64,000 nt of DNA from Serratia microhaemolytica (lineage in GTDB: Bacteria; Pseudomonadota; Gammaproteobacteria; Enterobacterales; Enterobacteriaceae): assembly GCF_004011885.1 (NCBI RefSeq), contig NZ_SBEF01000002.1, forward strand, positions 124,001-188,000. The letters are read 5' to 3'. The notes beneath the pieces are model-generated. The model had not been told where the DNA came from, did not search any database, and was given only the letters and a program-made list of their open reading frames with translations. Below are positions 19,337-28,015 of this stretch, piece after piece. Numbering within the stretch: position 1 is the first letter of the stretch; the number at the start of each line of letters is the position of its first letter. The position numbers and the translations under genes are program-made.

Positions 19337-19905
19337 GTTGCTCCTACCCGCACTAGCCAGCGTAACCGGTGGCTGATTTTCTGTTGCGTGGTAGCATGAC
19401 CTGCCAAATCAAGCTGTAGCACGCGCTGGCTCTGATCACTATTCAGCATTTGCAGCGTAAACGTGCTCAGCGTCACCTCTTCCTGATCGAGGAGTCGCTC
19501 CCAGCCGCTCCCCTGGCAGTGGCTAACACCGCGTTGGGTCTCTAATGCACCAGCACGCAGGCGATAACCAAAATAGTCTGCTTCACCACTCGGTTCCCAT
19601 TGGCCATTACGATTGAGATCGTAAGCGATGATGACACAACTGTTGGTCGCTTCACCCGCCAGTTGGCTGATCAGTAGAGCTCGCCCTTGGCAGTGACCGG
19701 CGCAAAAACCACTGCGCTGTAGATCTTTGCTGATAGCAAATGCCGCCTGCTGTAGTGCCAGCACCAACCGATGGTGGCGACTGCTCTCCAGTGCTTGCTG
19801 GCGCAGTATCGGTAAGGTTTTCGCCGCAGCCAGGGTGATTACGGTGCCAAAAGTGATCGCCAACATCATTTCCGGTAGGGTAAAACCGCGCTCTAGGGCT
19901 GACAT
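19333..19905 (-). CDS. ppdB: Prepilin-peptidase-dependent pseudopilin PpdB
   Basis: A 190-residue pseudopilin with leader MSALERG and processing site GFTLPEM followed by a hydrophobic helix, as in PilW-type minor pilins. ATG at 19905 overlaps the ppdA end by 13 bases; an upstream extension to 19941 lies wholly inside ppdA. Cysteines in the globular part (HCQG, NSCV, SHCQG) suggest disulfides in the periplasm. Confidence 0.85.
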   Translation of the reverse strand: MSALERGFTLPEMMLAITFGTVITLAAAKTLPILRQQALESSRHHRLVLALQQAAFAISKDLQRSGFCAGHCQGRALLISQLAGEATNSCVIIAYDLNRNGQWEPSGEADYFGYRLRAGALETQRGVSHCQGSGWERLLDQEEVTLSTFTLQMLNSDQSQRVLQLDLAGHATTQQKISHRLRWLVRVGAT

Positions 19906-20420
19906 AATGGGATGCTCCGCACCAAGCTGCCTTCGCTGCACAAACGTAGCCGCCCTCTGGCAGATAACACCAGCCGAATGCGACCCGCGCTGTTTGCCAG
20001 CACCATATGGCCGGCTTGTGCATTATTGCGCATACCGTAAAACCCGATCTCTTTCTGCTGACCAGAATGCAAAGTGATCCCCGGTTGGTCAGCAGCAAAT
20101 AACCAGCGTTCAGTTTGTGTTTGGCAACTGACTGGTGTGCCACTGCCGACACACCAATGCGCCCCTGGCTGTAGCCATAACAGTGCAGCACGGTTCCGCC
20201 AATTGGCATCCGTTTGCAGGCGGGTAAGAAATGCTTGTAACTGTAGTGCGCTCTGTTCCAGCCTGAGTGCCTGTTGATAATCACGCCACTGATAGAGGCC
20301 CCAACCAGTTAACATCGCCACCAGCAACATGACGACCAGCAACTCAAGGAGTGTTAAGCCAGTTTGCCGACTGGATAGACTGGATAGACTGGATAATTGA
20401 GTGTTTAGCGAAATATTCAT
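19893..20420 (-). CDS. ppdA: Prepilin-peptidase-dependent pseudopilin PpdA
   Basis: A 175-residue pseudopilin (GspH/FimT-like) and first gene of the leftward cluster. The processing site is TGLTLLELLVVM. The leader is unusually long (about 20 residues) because a 9-bp unit, repeated three times, encodes SSL repeats before it. E. coli PpdA is 156 residues. In E. coli thyA precedes ppdA; here a gene-free stretch does. Confidence 0.85.
   Translation of the reverse strand: MNISLNTQLSSLSSLSSRQTGLTLLELLVVMLLVAMLTGWGLYQWRDYQQALRLEQSALQLQAFLTRLQTDANWRNRAALLWLQPGAHWCVGSGTPVSCQTQTERWLFAADQPGITLHSGQQKEIGFYGMRNNAQAGHMVLANSAGRIRLVLSARGRLRLCSEGSLVRSIPLCQP
20369..20395. repeat. 9-bp tandem repeat (x3) in the ppdA leader
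   Basis: GACTGGATA occurs three times head to tail and continues as GACTGGATA-like sequence is lost. In ppdA it codes in frame for SSL/SSR-type units in the prepilin leader, so copy changes would lengthen or shorten the leader without a frameshift. Confidence 0.8.
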
Positions 20421-20958
20421 TTCACGATTTTAACTTGGCACAATGGTGTTCACCGCAGTAATAAACGCGAATTGGAATTGAATAAGCAAAATTTTTATCG
20501 CCACAACCAGGTAATCATATATTTTGCGTAGTAGATCGCAGTCACACTGGCGGTCATTCCGTTTGTGTGGCGTTAAAGAGAGCAGGCCGAACAATCAGAC
20601 CGCCCATGCCATCATCAGACTGGTTGAATGCTACCCATTGGGCATACGGTAATAACCGAATTCGAGCCTACCAAGTGTGCTCTGCTTTTGAAATTGATTA
20701 ATCTGGCTTATAATCGCGTTTATCTACCATCAATCCTCAACTCTTGGTTGATGGTGGTCAGCCACCACCGTATGTTTGCCCATACTGTGGTGGTGCTTTA
20801 AACGCTATGCTAGGCATGAGAGGCGATATTGGACATAAGAAGCTATATTGGACATAGAGTGCCGAGCTGTATTATTGGCGTAGCCGCTGGAGCAGTCTAT
20901 TTTCAATCGCGATATTTGATGTTTACTTACTGCACTGTAACACCAATCCCTGCTGCCG
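20421..20958. other. Gene-free spacer with hairpin and short direct repeats
   Basis: No coding frame is convincing in these 538 bases, where thyA would lie in E. coli. It holds a 12-bp stem with one mismatch at 20763-20792 (CACCACCGTATG / CATACTGTGGTG, 6-base loop), a smaller hairpin just before it, and a 12-base direct repeat ATATTGGACATA at 20826-20837 and 20845-20856. The ppdA promoter should be at the left end. The regulator gene converges on it from the right. Confidence 0.5.
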
Positions 20959-21612
20959 TTAGCTTGCCGAAATACGATAAGCACAGCGCCGGGCACCGCC
21001 GACAATGTGCTCTCTGCGCTCCACTTTCGCCTGTAGCAATTCACTAAATAGCCGCAGTTCCGCTTGGCAGAACCCCTGACAAACTTTGGCTGCCACACCA
21101 ATCGGACAGTGATTTTCCGCCAACAAAAACTCACCTTCATCCAGTTGCTGCCACTCAGCCATGTAGCCTTCACGATTGCGTATTGCTGCGAGACAGGCAA
21201 CACGATCACGCAATGCGGTGATACCAACCATAGCTTGTCGGTAATTTGCACCGCTCTCTTCAGCGCGGCTATTGATCAAGGTATCTAATGCTGGCTCACC
21301 CAGTTTGTCACGTACCGTGCGTAGCAGTTGTGCGGTGAGTTCCGCGTGTGCATTTGGGAAACAGCCGTGACCGGCTAAAGTGAGCTGCCAACAGAGCGCT
21401 GGGCGGCCAACACCTCGAGCTTCTGCGTTGGCAACGACCAGCCCACGTTGCGACAGTTTAATGAACTGTTGTCGCGCTGCTTCACTGGTGATCCCGAGTA
21501 TTTTTCCCACTTCAGTTGCTTGCAGTGAACCATGCATTTTCAACAATTGCAGTATCCGTTCACTGGTTGAACAGTTTTCACTCTCGCCACGGGATTGGTC
21601 AATTGCAGACAT
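20959..21612 (-). CDS. Winged-helix regulator with C-terminal Cys cluster (COG2345/SufR-like)
   Basis: A 217-residue DNA-binding protein. The N-terminal winged helix (about 16-75) contains LQATEVGKILGIT, and GVGRPA is a typical wing. The C-terminal half ends with cysteines at 169, 178, 182 and 210 (NHCP, VCQGFC, RRCAYRI), the pattern of COG2345 regulators that bind an iron-sulfur cluster or another ligand. The spacing differs from cyanobacterial SufR, so the ligand is open. It reads divergently from glycerate kinase; palindromes and a terminator lie between. ATG at 21612. The target is unknown; autoregulation and the neighbour gene are reasonable guesses. Confidence 0.75.
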   Translation of the reverse strand: MSAIDQSRGESENCSTSERILQLLKMHGSLQATEVGKILGITSEAARQQFIKLSQRGLVVANAEARGVGRPALCWQLTLAGHGCFPNAHAELTAQLLRTVRDKLGEPALDTLINSRAEESGANYRQAMVGITALRDRVACLAAIRNREGYMAEWQQLDEGEFLLAENHCPIGVAAKVCQGFCQAELRLFSELLQAKVERREHIVGGARRCAYRISAS

Positions 21613-21736
21613 ATCTTATTTCACCGGATAAAATGATAACTTAAACAATCATTTGTAAAATTCAGCTTACTCAACTCACCCAGAGTTGATCCCTGCAGAC
21701 GTGATTGATGCTGTCAGTGTGTACAGCGACAGTACG

Positions 21737-21780
21737 CAGCAACCGCAGCGTACACGCAGTCTCTGAGAATTTCGAGCACT
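21737..21780. repeat. Dispersed intergenic repeat, copy 2
   Basis: Second copy of the 44-base repeat at 14997-15040 (3 mismatches), here between the regulator and the palindromes upstream of glycerate kinase. Confidence 0.75.
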
Positions 21781-21892
21781 ACGCAGGGACAACATAGCAC
21801 TAAAAATCACCTTAACTAGGTAGCCACTCAACCTGAGTGAGTATTGCGCTAATCAGCGGCTTATTATGCCACTACACTGCGCTTTTATGCCG

Positions 21893-21917
21893 TGCTATAG
21901 CACTATTTGCTATAGCA
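21893..21917. promoter_or_regulatory. Two tandem copies of the palindrome TGCTATAGCA
   Basis: The perfect 10-base palindrome TGCTATAGCA occurs at 21893-21902 and 21908-21917, centres 15 bases apart. It sits in the divergent gap between the Cys-cluster regulator and glycerate kinase, and could be an operator pair. The two copies could also pair with each other in RNA just before the terminator at 21935. A further hairpin GCACTA-ACA-TAGTGC (21922-21936) overlaps the terminator stem. Confidence 0.5.
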
Positions 21918-21934
21918 GACCGCACTAACATAGT

Positions 21935-21978
21935 GCTCGCTGTCCCTTCAGTGCCAACTGGCAACAGCGAGCCTTTTT
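21935..21978 (+). terminator. Intrinsic terminator with no gene before it
   Basis: A 9-bp perfect stem GCTCGCTGT / ACAGCGAGC encloses a 20-base loop with its own small hairpin and is followed by CTTTTTG. It reads rightward 148 bases before the glycerate kinase start, while the only gene to the left reads away. It could end a small RNA or act as an attenuator in the glycerate kinase leader. Confidence 0.65.
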
Positions 21979-22125
21979 GTTGTTGGCGACAATTTTCCCC
22001 ACGAATAACCCGCTGTTTTTGGTCTATTAGCTCAAGATTTTTATGGTGCTTGGCCAATAATAGACGCTTCGAGGCGTGAAGTTGCCAACGGTAACTTTCC
22101 GCCGCCAACCAGAATGGAGCGAAAC

Positions 22126-23271
22126 ATGAAGATTGTGATTGCCCCTGATTCATTTAAAGAAAGTTTGAGTGCATTTGATGTCGCCTGTGCCATTGAGCAA
22201 GGTTTTCGCGAAATATACCCACAAGCACAATATATCAAGTTGCCGATGGCGGATGGCGGCGAAGGCACGGTAGAGGCAATGGTGGCAGCAACGGGTGGCA
22301 AACGTGTTGAGCTGCCGGTGACAGGCCCACTTGGTGAAACGGTCAATGCCTTTTATGGCTGGCTGAGTGAGAGCAGAACGGCTGTGATCGAAATGGCGGC
22401 TGCATCCGGTTTGCATCTGGTGCCACCTGAGCTGCGTGATCCATTCCTCACCTCCAGTGTCGGCACTGGTGAGTTGATACTGGCAGCACTTGAGCAGGGA
22501 GCACAACAGATCATTCTGGGGATTGGCGGCAGTGCAACCAATGATGGCGGTGCTGGCATGATGCAGGCACTTGGCGCTCGCCTGCTTGATCGACACGGTG
22601 AGCCGTTGCCACCTGGCGGTGCCGCATTGGCAGATCTGACAACCATCGATTTGAGCAACCTGGATCAGCGCTTGGCAGAGATCACATTACGCGTGGCCTG
22701 TGATGTTGATAACCCCCTTTGCGGTCCCAAAGGGGCTTCGGCGGTGTTTGGGCCACAGAAAGGTGCCAGCCCAGAGCAAGTGGTTGTGCTGGATAATGCA
22801 CTGCTGCGTTGGGGGAGACAAATTGAGCAAATCAGCGGTTACTCAGTCCTGGAACTGCCTGGTGCAGGCGCTGCTGGTGGCCTGGGCGCAGCACTGGCCG
22901 GGCTGTTAAATGCCCAGTTAGAACCCGGCATTGCGATCGTCACTGATGCATTACAGTTAGCAACTGTGGTGCAAGGCGCCGATTTGGTGATCACGGGTGA
23001 GGGACGTATCGATAGCCAAACCGTGCGCGGTAAAACACCTATCGGCGTTGCCAAAATCGCCAAACAGTTTGCTGTGCCAACCATCGCGTTGGCTGGAGGA
23101 GTAGCAAGAGATCATGCGTTAGTGCATCAGCATGGCCTCGATGCTGTGTTCGCGATTGTTAACCGGATTGTTACCTTGCCAGAGGCGTTGGCAGACGCCG
23201 AGGAGAACTTGCGAGTCACTGCGCGCAATATCGCCGCACTATGGCGCATTGCGCAACACGCGCGTGATTAA
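22126..23271 (+). CDS. garK: Glycerate kinase (GarK/GlxK type)
   Basis: A 381-residue cytosolic kinase that phosphorylates D-glycerate to 2-phosphoglycerate, feeding glycerate from glucarate or glyoxylate routes into glycolysis. Opening KIVIAPDSFKESLSA, MADGGEGT, GIGGSATNDGG and GEGRIDSQT are the family's diagnostic segments. ATG at 22126 has GGAG 8 bases before it; the ATG at 22114 contains that ribosome site and is not likely used. No gar or glx partner genes are adjacent, so garK versus glxK is not decided by context. Confidence 0.9.
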   Translation: MKIVIAPDSFKESLSAFDVACAIEQGFREIYPQAQYIKLPMADGGEGTVEAMVAATGGKRVELPVTGPLGETVNAFYGWLSESRTAVIEMAAASGLHLVPPELRDPFLTSSVGTGELILAALEQGAQQIILGIGGSATNDGGAGMMQALGARLLDRHGEPLPPGGAALADLTTIDLSNLDQRLAEITLRVACDVDNPLCGPKGASAVFGPQKGASPEQVVVLDNALLRWGRQIEQISGYSVLELPGAGAAGGLGAALAGLLNAQLEPGIAIVTDALQLATVVQGADLVITGEGRIDSQTVRGKTPIGVAKIAKQFAVPTIALAGGVARDHALVHQHGLDAVFAIVNRIVTLPEALADAEENLRVTARNIAALWRIAQHARD

Positions 23272-23303
23272 ACGCTGAGCACCGCTAATGTTAACGGGCA
23301 TTC

Positions 23304-23341
23304 GCTAACGCCAACCGGCAACCGCACTGGTTAGCGTTAGC
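23304..23341. terminator. Bidirectional hairpin between convergent genes
   Basis: GCTAACGCCAACC and GGTTAGCGTTAGC form a 13-bp stem with one G-U-type mismatch and a 12-base loop between glycerate kinase and the DASS transporter, so it can serve both. Confidence 0.6.
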
Positions 23342-23357
23342 CCGCTGCTTGCGGTGA

Positions 23358-24830
23358 TCACCAGTGGCCGAGCCACTTCCACCACAATCCGCCAATCACA
23401 ATCCAAATTGACAAGTTGACTACGCTCATAATCAAACCCGTTTTCCACCACTCTTTCAAGCTGGTATAACCTGAAGCAAAGATGATCGGTGCAGTACCGG
23501 TCGCGTAGTGGGTTAATGACATCATCAGTGACGAGGAGAAACCAAGCACCAGTGCCAGCAGTGCCGGCGGTGCTCCAATCGCTAGGCCAGCAGCAAAAAA
23601 GGCGGCGAACATCGCGGTGATATGCGCGGTAGTGCTGGCAAAGAAATAGTGTGAATAGAAATAGATCGCCGTTAATAGCAATGTACCCCCCACCCAGCCC
23701 ATACCCATTTGTGCGATCCCTGCGCCTACAGTCTGTGATAACCAGTCAATCAGCCCCAGTTTGCCGAGGTAGGTAGCCATCATCACCAACGCAGCAAACC
23801 AGACTACGGTATCCCAAGCCCCTTTATTCTTCAGCACATCTTCCCAGCTCAATACCCCACTGGCGAGCAGGATCGCCAACCCCAGCAATGCAGCTGTCGT
23901 TGGGTTCACTGCGAATGCCGAACCAAAAATCATCGCGGGAACACCGGCCCACAACAACAGTAACAACGTAAAAACCAGCAGCGTGATCTTCTCCGCCAAC
24001 GTGATTGGGCCCAGTTGCTGTAGCTGATTACGGGCAAAACTGGGGGCATCTGGTGTATTGGTGATCTGTGGTGGGTAGAGCAGGTAGATCACCAGCGGCA
24101 TAACCAACAATGAGAAAATCGCGGGTATCAATGCCGCCAGTGCCCACATTGACCATGTCAGTTCAAACTGTGAACCAGTGCCTTTAGCAATTAAGTTAAC
24201 CACCAGTGGATTAGGTGCTGTGGCGGTAATAAACATCGCTGAGGTAATCGGGTTGGTGTTGTAATTGACCAGCGCGAGATAACGGCCAATTTTACCGCTG
24301 CTGTTTAACTCTGGCTTGGAGCCAAAACTATCGGCAATTGAGCGCATGATAGGGTGAATAATGCCACCACCGCGCGCGGTATTGCTGGGGGTGATCGGTG
24401 CTAGCACAGTTTCCGCCAGTGTGATCGCGTAGGCAATGCCTAACGTTTTTTTGCCGAATAACGAAATAAAGTAGTAACCAATACGCGCCCCCAATCCGGT
24501 TTTATTCAGGCTAAATGAGATCATCATCGCAAAACCAATCAACCAAATTAGTGGATTGGAAAAACCACTCAGTGCATCATTCAGTGCAGCCCTGGAGTTG
24601 CCCGGGTTGGTGACACCGGTTAATGCCACGAGGGCAATCGCGATAATCGACACTGCCCCGATCGGCAATGCTTTACCAATAATCGCCACAATAGTGCCAA
24701 TAAATAGTGCCAACAGATGCCAGGCATGAACGGAAACGCCAACCGGAACCGGGATCACAAACCAGATCAGCAAAGTGATAGCGACCGCAAAAAAGGAAGG
24801 TAGAGGTTTAAGTGGGGTTAATTTATTCAT
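23358..24830 (-). CDS. DASS-family anion:sodium symporter (TtdT/CitT/YbhI type)
   Basis: A 490-residue inner-membrane transporter of di- or tricarboxylates, 11 or more hydrophobic segments. The substrate/Na+ motif SNT is present (TPSNTARGG), and the second one is STT (FFASTTAHIT). N-terminal signature IPVPVGVSVHAWHLLALF is typical of the CitT/TtdT/YbhI group. Neighbouring glycerate kinase is convergent, so they need not share regulation. The substrate (tartrate, citrate, succinate or another acid) cannot be read. Start ATG at 24830. Confidence 0.85.
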   Translation of the reverse strand: MNKLTPLKPLPSFFAVAITLLIWFVIPVPVGVSVHAWHLLALFIGTIVAIIGKALPIGAVSIIAIALVALTGVTNPGNSRAALNDALSGFSNPLIWLIGFAMMISFSLNKTGLGARIGYYFISLFGKKTLGIAYAITLAETVLAPITPSNTARGGGIIHPIMRSIADSFGSKPELNSSGKIGRYLALVNYNTNPITSAMFITATAPNPLVVNLIAKGTGSQFELTWSMWALAALIPAIFSLLVMPLVIYLLYPPQITNTPDAPSFARNQLQQLGPITLAEKITLLVFTLLLLLWAGVPAMIFGSAFAVNPTTAALLGLAILLASGVLSWEDVLKNKGAWDTVVWFAALVMMATYLGKLGLIDWLSQTVGAGIAQMGMGWVGGTLLLTAIYFYSHYFFASTTAHITAMFAAFFAAGLAIGAPPALLALVLGFSSSLMMSLTHYATGTAPIIFASGYTSLKEWWKTGLIMSVVNLSIWIVIGGLWWKWLGHW

Positions 24831-25199
24831 TAGTTATCCGTTTTGAGTTATCCATCTTGAGCAACATTCTCAGAATTGTTATCTCAACTCAGTGAAAATA
24901 GTTGTGATATTTCACCAAATCGTAGTCAACCCAGCCAAACCCGTCAATCGCTAGCACTACAAACAGAATTAACAATCGCAGAATAGGGCTACGCTAGTAC
25001 AACAACAGCCGATCCCGCGCCGTTTATCGGGCTAATCCATCAATCATTACTTTGATTTCAATCTATTGAATATGTTGTTGACGGTTGGTCACCAGCGCGC
25101 AATCACTGTGACAGGGCATCTGAGCCGACTAGTGTATGATCATTTTTGCTCCTGACTTTGTTGTCAATCAACCCAAGCCAACTGATTAGACGAATAGAT

Positions 25200-25220
25200 A
25201 GCGGCTGAATAGCCGCTTTT
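25200..25220 (+). terminator. Intrinsic terminator in the long spacer before the yfa-type cluster
   Basis: AGCGGCT-GAAT-AGCCGCT followed by TTT is a compact classic terminator. No gene precedes it on this strand; the gene to the left reads the other way. A TATGAT box lies at about 25135-25140, so a ~70-base transcript would fit. The surrounding gap (24831-25577) holds no convincing gene; it also contains the heptamer repeat. Confidence 0.55.
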
Positions 25221-25265
25221 AGTGGCAAAAATGCGTGTTATTAATTAAAAAGTATACTTTCATGC

Positions 25266-25303
25266 CTGAGTTCTGAGTTCTGAGTTCTGAGTTCTGAGTT
25301 CTG
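25266..25303. repeat. Heptamer tandem repeat CTGAGTT, 5.4 copies
   Basis: Five perfect copies of CTGAGTT plus CTG, 275 bases before the yfaA-like start codon. Such unit repeats change copy number by slippage. The distance from the likely promoter is unknown. Confidence 0.9.
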
Positions 25304-25577
25304 GTTGTAAGCCCACCACTGTAAAGCACTAAAAAAACAAATTAGGCATGGAGTATCCAATAAATAACAGAACATAATTTTACCAATCAAGCTGTTATCA
25401 AGTAGAATAAGCTGCTGAGCATAACCCTGCAAAATCAAAGACATTTTTAAGCGCGCTGGATGTTCCATTGAAAATAAATACAGTGATAGAATGCACACTC
25501 TTGTGATCATTGTGTCGCTATTTTATTCCGATCCGGCAAAATTGACTTGGTTCTTATCCTGGGAGTGGAAAAGCAAT

Positions 25578-27374
25578 ATGAGTGCAGATAGCAGTAACGC
25601 CAGCTCGACGTCACCGAAGCGACGCAAAGGCAGATACTCACTGTTGGCGCTGGCAATTATATTCTTGGCTGTTGCCGCTGTGTGGGGTTATCAATACCTG
25701 TTGCAGCCAAACATTCCTGTCACGCCCCCAGCAGCGCTGCTGCGGCACAATGACTTACGTATCGATTTACAGCACCCTGATGTTTTAATCGAAAGTGATT
25801 CGTTAAGCCGGTTACCCAAAGACCTCCTCACTATCCCTTTTTTACGTGAAACTCTGACAGAAGATTTGGTTTTTTATTATCAAAATAATGCTGATCGTTT
25901 GGGGATTACTGGCAGTCTTCGTCGTATTATATTCGAGCATGAGCTAACACTACGAGATAATCTGCTGGAGATATTCCTTAATCAACCAGCGGATATTGCG
26001 CTCTGGCGTGATCGGCGTGGCAGGCTATCGCACTTCGTTGGGATAATTAAACTGCGCGGGTTATCACGCTTATTAGAACCCTTCGCCAAAGTCGCTGCCA
26101 ATAAGTTAGACCTACAATTAGAGTTGATAGACCCCCGATTTTCCGCGTTGACCATCGATAACCAGCCAGTGGCGGTCTATGCGCTGTCTTACGCTTACAA
26201 TAAGCAGGTGCTGTTTGCCAGCTATGCCGACCGGCTGTTGGTGTTCTCTGATTTTTCAATGCTCAATAATGCCAAGAAACCGTCAAAAGATTCACAACAA
26301 CTGTTCCAAGCACTGCTCAGTGGTAACACCCCGTGGCAACAGAGTTTTGAGCTAACGCCACGACACCACACCGCATCGGCAAGCGCTGAGCAACCACCAG
26401 CGGCTAAATCAGAGAGTGCTCATCGCATCTCACTCAGCAGCCATTACCTCGGTTTTGGTTATCAGCGTTTTATTCCGGCGCTGGCGGCGCTGCGTTTTGA
26501 GATGCAGCCAGAAGGCTGGCACAGTTATTTGGCGCTGTCTGGCTCCGCTGATAGCACAGACAAAAAAGATCCGTTTGATCTGGCACCGATCTGGCAGGCA
26601 ATGCCAACCGGTGCCAGCTTCTGCCTAGCGCTGCCGGTATCACAAAACCTGCCAGCCTACCTGCTACAGCGGCTCTATGCTAAACAAGCAGAAACTGTAC
26701 CGATGCTACAGCCACGCGATGCAGTGCTACCCATCAATGGCCGCAGTGGTATCTGCTGGTATCCCGATTCACGTCTGCACAGCCCGTTACTGGTCACTCA
26801 GCTCAGTAGTACCGATCACCGGCGTAATGATCAGCAACTGGCGACACTGTTTGAGCAGATGATTGGCAGTTATGAATATGGCAAGGTGCCAGTCACCCAT
26901 AGCAAGCACAAAGACATGCCAATCTGGCAGCGTGAGGTGAGTTCACGTTATGGTCAATATCATCGCAACGATGCAACTTCAGCACAGAGCCTGATCGAGC
27001 AGCGCTTCTTGCGTGTTACGTTGGCACGCCATCACCAGATGCTGCTGTTCTCACTGGATGATCGCTTGGTACAAAAGGCGTTGAAAACCCTGGATCAGAA
27101 TTTCCCGCCACTGGCCGATCTGTTACCTGACAAAACAACCGGGATCGTGCCGCTCTATGTCGCGCCACAAGCACTATCACAACTGCTTGAACAGGAAGTT
27201 TTCTCAAGCCTGCCCGAAGAGTTGGAGCCCATTTTTTATAATGCCGCACAGACACTACTGCGTCCCAAATTGAACGCACTGGCCGAGCAACCCGCCTATA
27301 GCTTGCTGCTACCGGCTGATAGCCAACCGCAAACCCACTGGCAGTGGTTACCACTGAAATGGCAGCAATTATGA
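25578..27374 (+). CDS. yfaA: YfaA-like membrane-anchored protein (DUF2138)
   Basis: A 598-residue protein and first gene of a five-gene cluster. A basic N-terminus (PKRRKGRY) and a single hydrophobic segment (about 20-42) suggest an inner-membrane anchor with the bulk in the periplasm. Sequence features such as [18 protein letters not shown] and [15 protein letters not shown] match the DUF2138 family of E. coli YfaA. I choose ATG 25578 over the open 25491 because the extra 29 residues are hydrophobic and not family-like; GGA is 8 bases before. Function unknown. The stop overlaps the next start by 4 bases. Confidence 0.8.
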   Translation: MSADSSNASSTSPKRRKGRYSLLALAIIFLAVAAVWGYQYLLQPNIPVTPPAALLRHNDLRIDLQHPDVLIESDSLSRLPKDLLTIPFLRETLTEDLVFYYQNNADRLGITGSLRRIIFEHELTLRDNLLEIFLNQPADIALWRDRRGRLSHFVGIIKLRGLSRLLEPFAKVAANKLDLQLELIDPRFSALTIDNQPVAVYALSYAYNKQVLFASYADRLLVFSDFSMLNNAKKPSKDSQQLFQALLSGNTPWQQSFELTPRHHTASASAEQPPAAKSESAHRISLSSHYLGFGYQRFIPALAALRFEMQPEGWHSYLALSGSADSTDKKDPFDLAPIWQAMPTGASFCLALPVSQNLPAYLLQRLYAKQAETVPMLQPRDAVLPINGRSGICWYPDSRLHSPLLVTQLSSTDHRRNDQQLATLFEQMIGSYEYGKVPVTHSKHKDMPIWQREVSSRYGQYHRNDATSAQSLIEQRFLRVTLARHHQMLLFSLDDRLVQKALKTLDQNFPPLADLLPDKTTGIVPLYVAPQALSQLLEQEVFSSLPEELEPIFYNAAQTLLRPKLNALAEQPAYSLLLPADSQPQTHWQWLPLKWQQL

Positions 27375-28015
27375 AACGGATGACCACGCTGCGACCGATG
27401 CTGTTGCTGTTGCTGCTGTTCAACTGCCAACTGGCGTTAGCGCAGTCCAACGTGCTGGATCAACAGCAGTCACGGCTGTTTCGTGCTTGGTTTGTGCAGA
27501 TTGTCGAGCAGCAGATCAAGCGTGGCCCCAACCCGCGCTGGTATCAGCAGGATTGTGCCGGGCTGGTACGTTTTGCTGCCAATGAAGCACTCAAAATCCA
27601 CGACAGCAAATGGTTACAAGCCAATGGCTTGATCGGTAGCCCGTTGCCACCAGAGCTGGAGATCAGCGCTGAGCAGCGTCTGTTTGCGCAACGTTGGCAA
27701 CAGGGCGACGGTAAACAGGGTGCCTATGTTGATGCGATCAAACTGATCTTGCTGAACAGCCAGTTACAGAGCCGTGATCTGAATCAGGCACAACCGGGTG
27801 ACTTACTGTTTTTTGACCAGGGGGATGATCAGCACCTGATGATCTGGATGGGGCGCTATATCGCCTACCACACCGGAAGCAGTAGCAGCACAGATAACGG
27901 GATGCGTGCGGTTAGTGCACAGCAGTTAATGCGCTGGCGCGATACCCGTTGGTTACCCGACCCATCGAACCCCAATTTCATCGGCATTTATCGCCTGGAT
28001 TTCTTATCACAATGA
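27371..28015 (+). CDS. yfaT: YfaT-like secreted protein with NlpC/P60-type catalytic residues (DUF1175)
   Basis: A 214-residue periplasmic protein. Signal peptide [16 protein letters not shown]... is cut near ALAQ. The pattern of an NlpC/P60 cysteine peptidase is visible: Cys62 in [18 protein letters not shown] at 142-149, His155 in DQHLMIWMG and His167. A peptidoglycan or peptide hydrolase role is inferred from this. Start ATG is inside the yfaA stop (ATGA) and the stop overlaps the macroglobulin start in the same way, so three genes are translationally coupled. Confidence 0.8.
   Translation: MKRMTTLRPMLLLLLLFNCQLALAQSNVLDQQQSRLFRAWFVQIVEQQIKRGPNPRWYQQDCAGLVRFAANEALKIHDSKWLQANGLIGSPLPPELEISAEQRLFAQRWQQGDGKQGAYVDAIKLILLNSQLQSRDLNQAQPGDLLFFDQGDDQHLMIWMGRYIAYHTGSSSSTDNGMRAVSAQQLMRWRDTRWLPDPSNPNFIGIYRLDFLSQ

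Noticed and set aside
20763-20792. Hairpin after the regulator as a firm terminator
   Set aside because: Strong stem but no T run on either strand and far (>160 bases) from the gene; kept only as part of the spacer entry.
25266-25303. Heptamer repeat as a CRISPR-like array
   Set aside because: Units are head to tail without spacers; it is a simple tandem repeat.
25241-25510. 89-codon minus-strand frame through the CTGAGTT repeat
   Set aside because: Its end is simply the translated heptamer (NSELRTQ units), no ribosome site or family; likely a by-product of the repeat.
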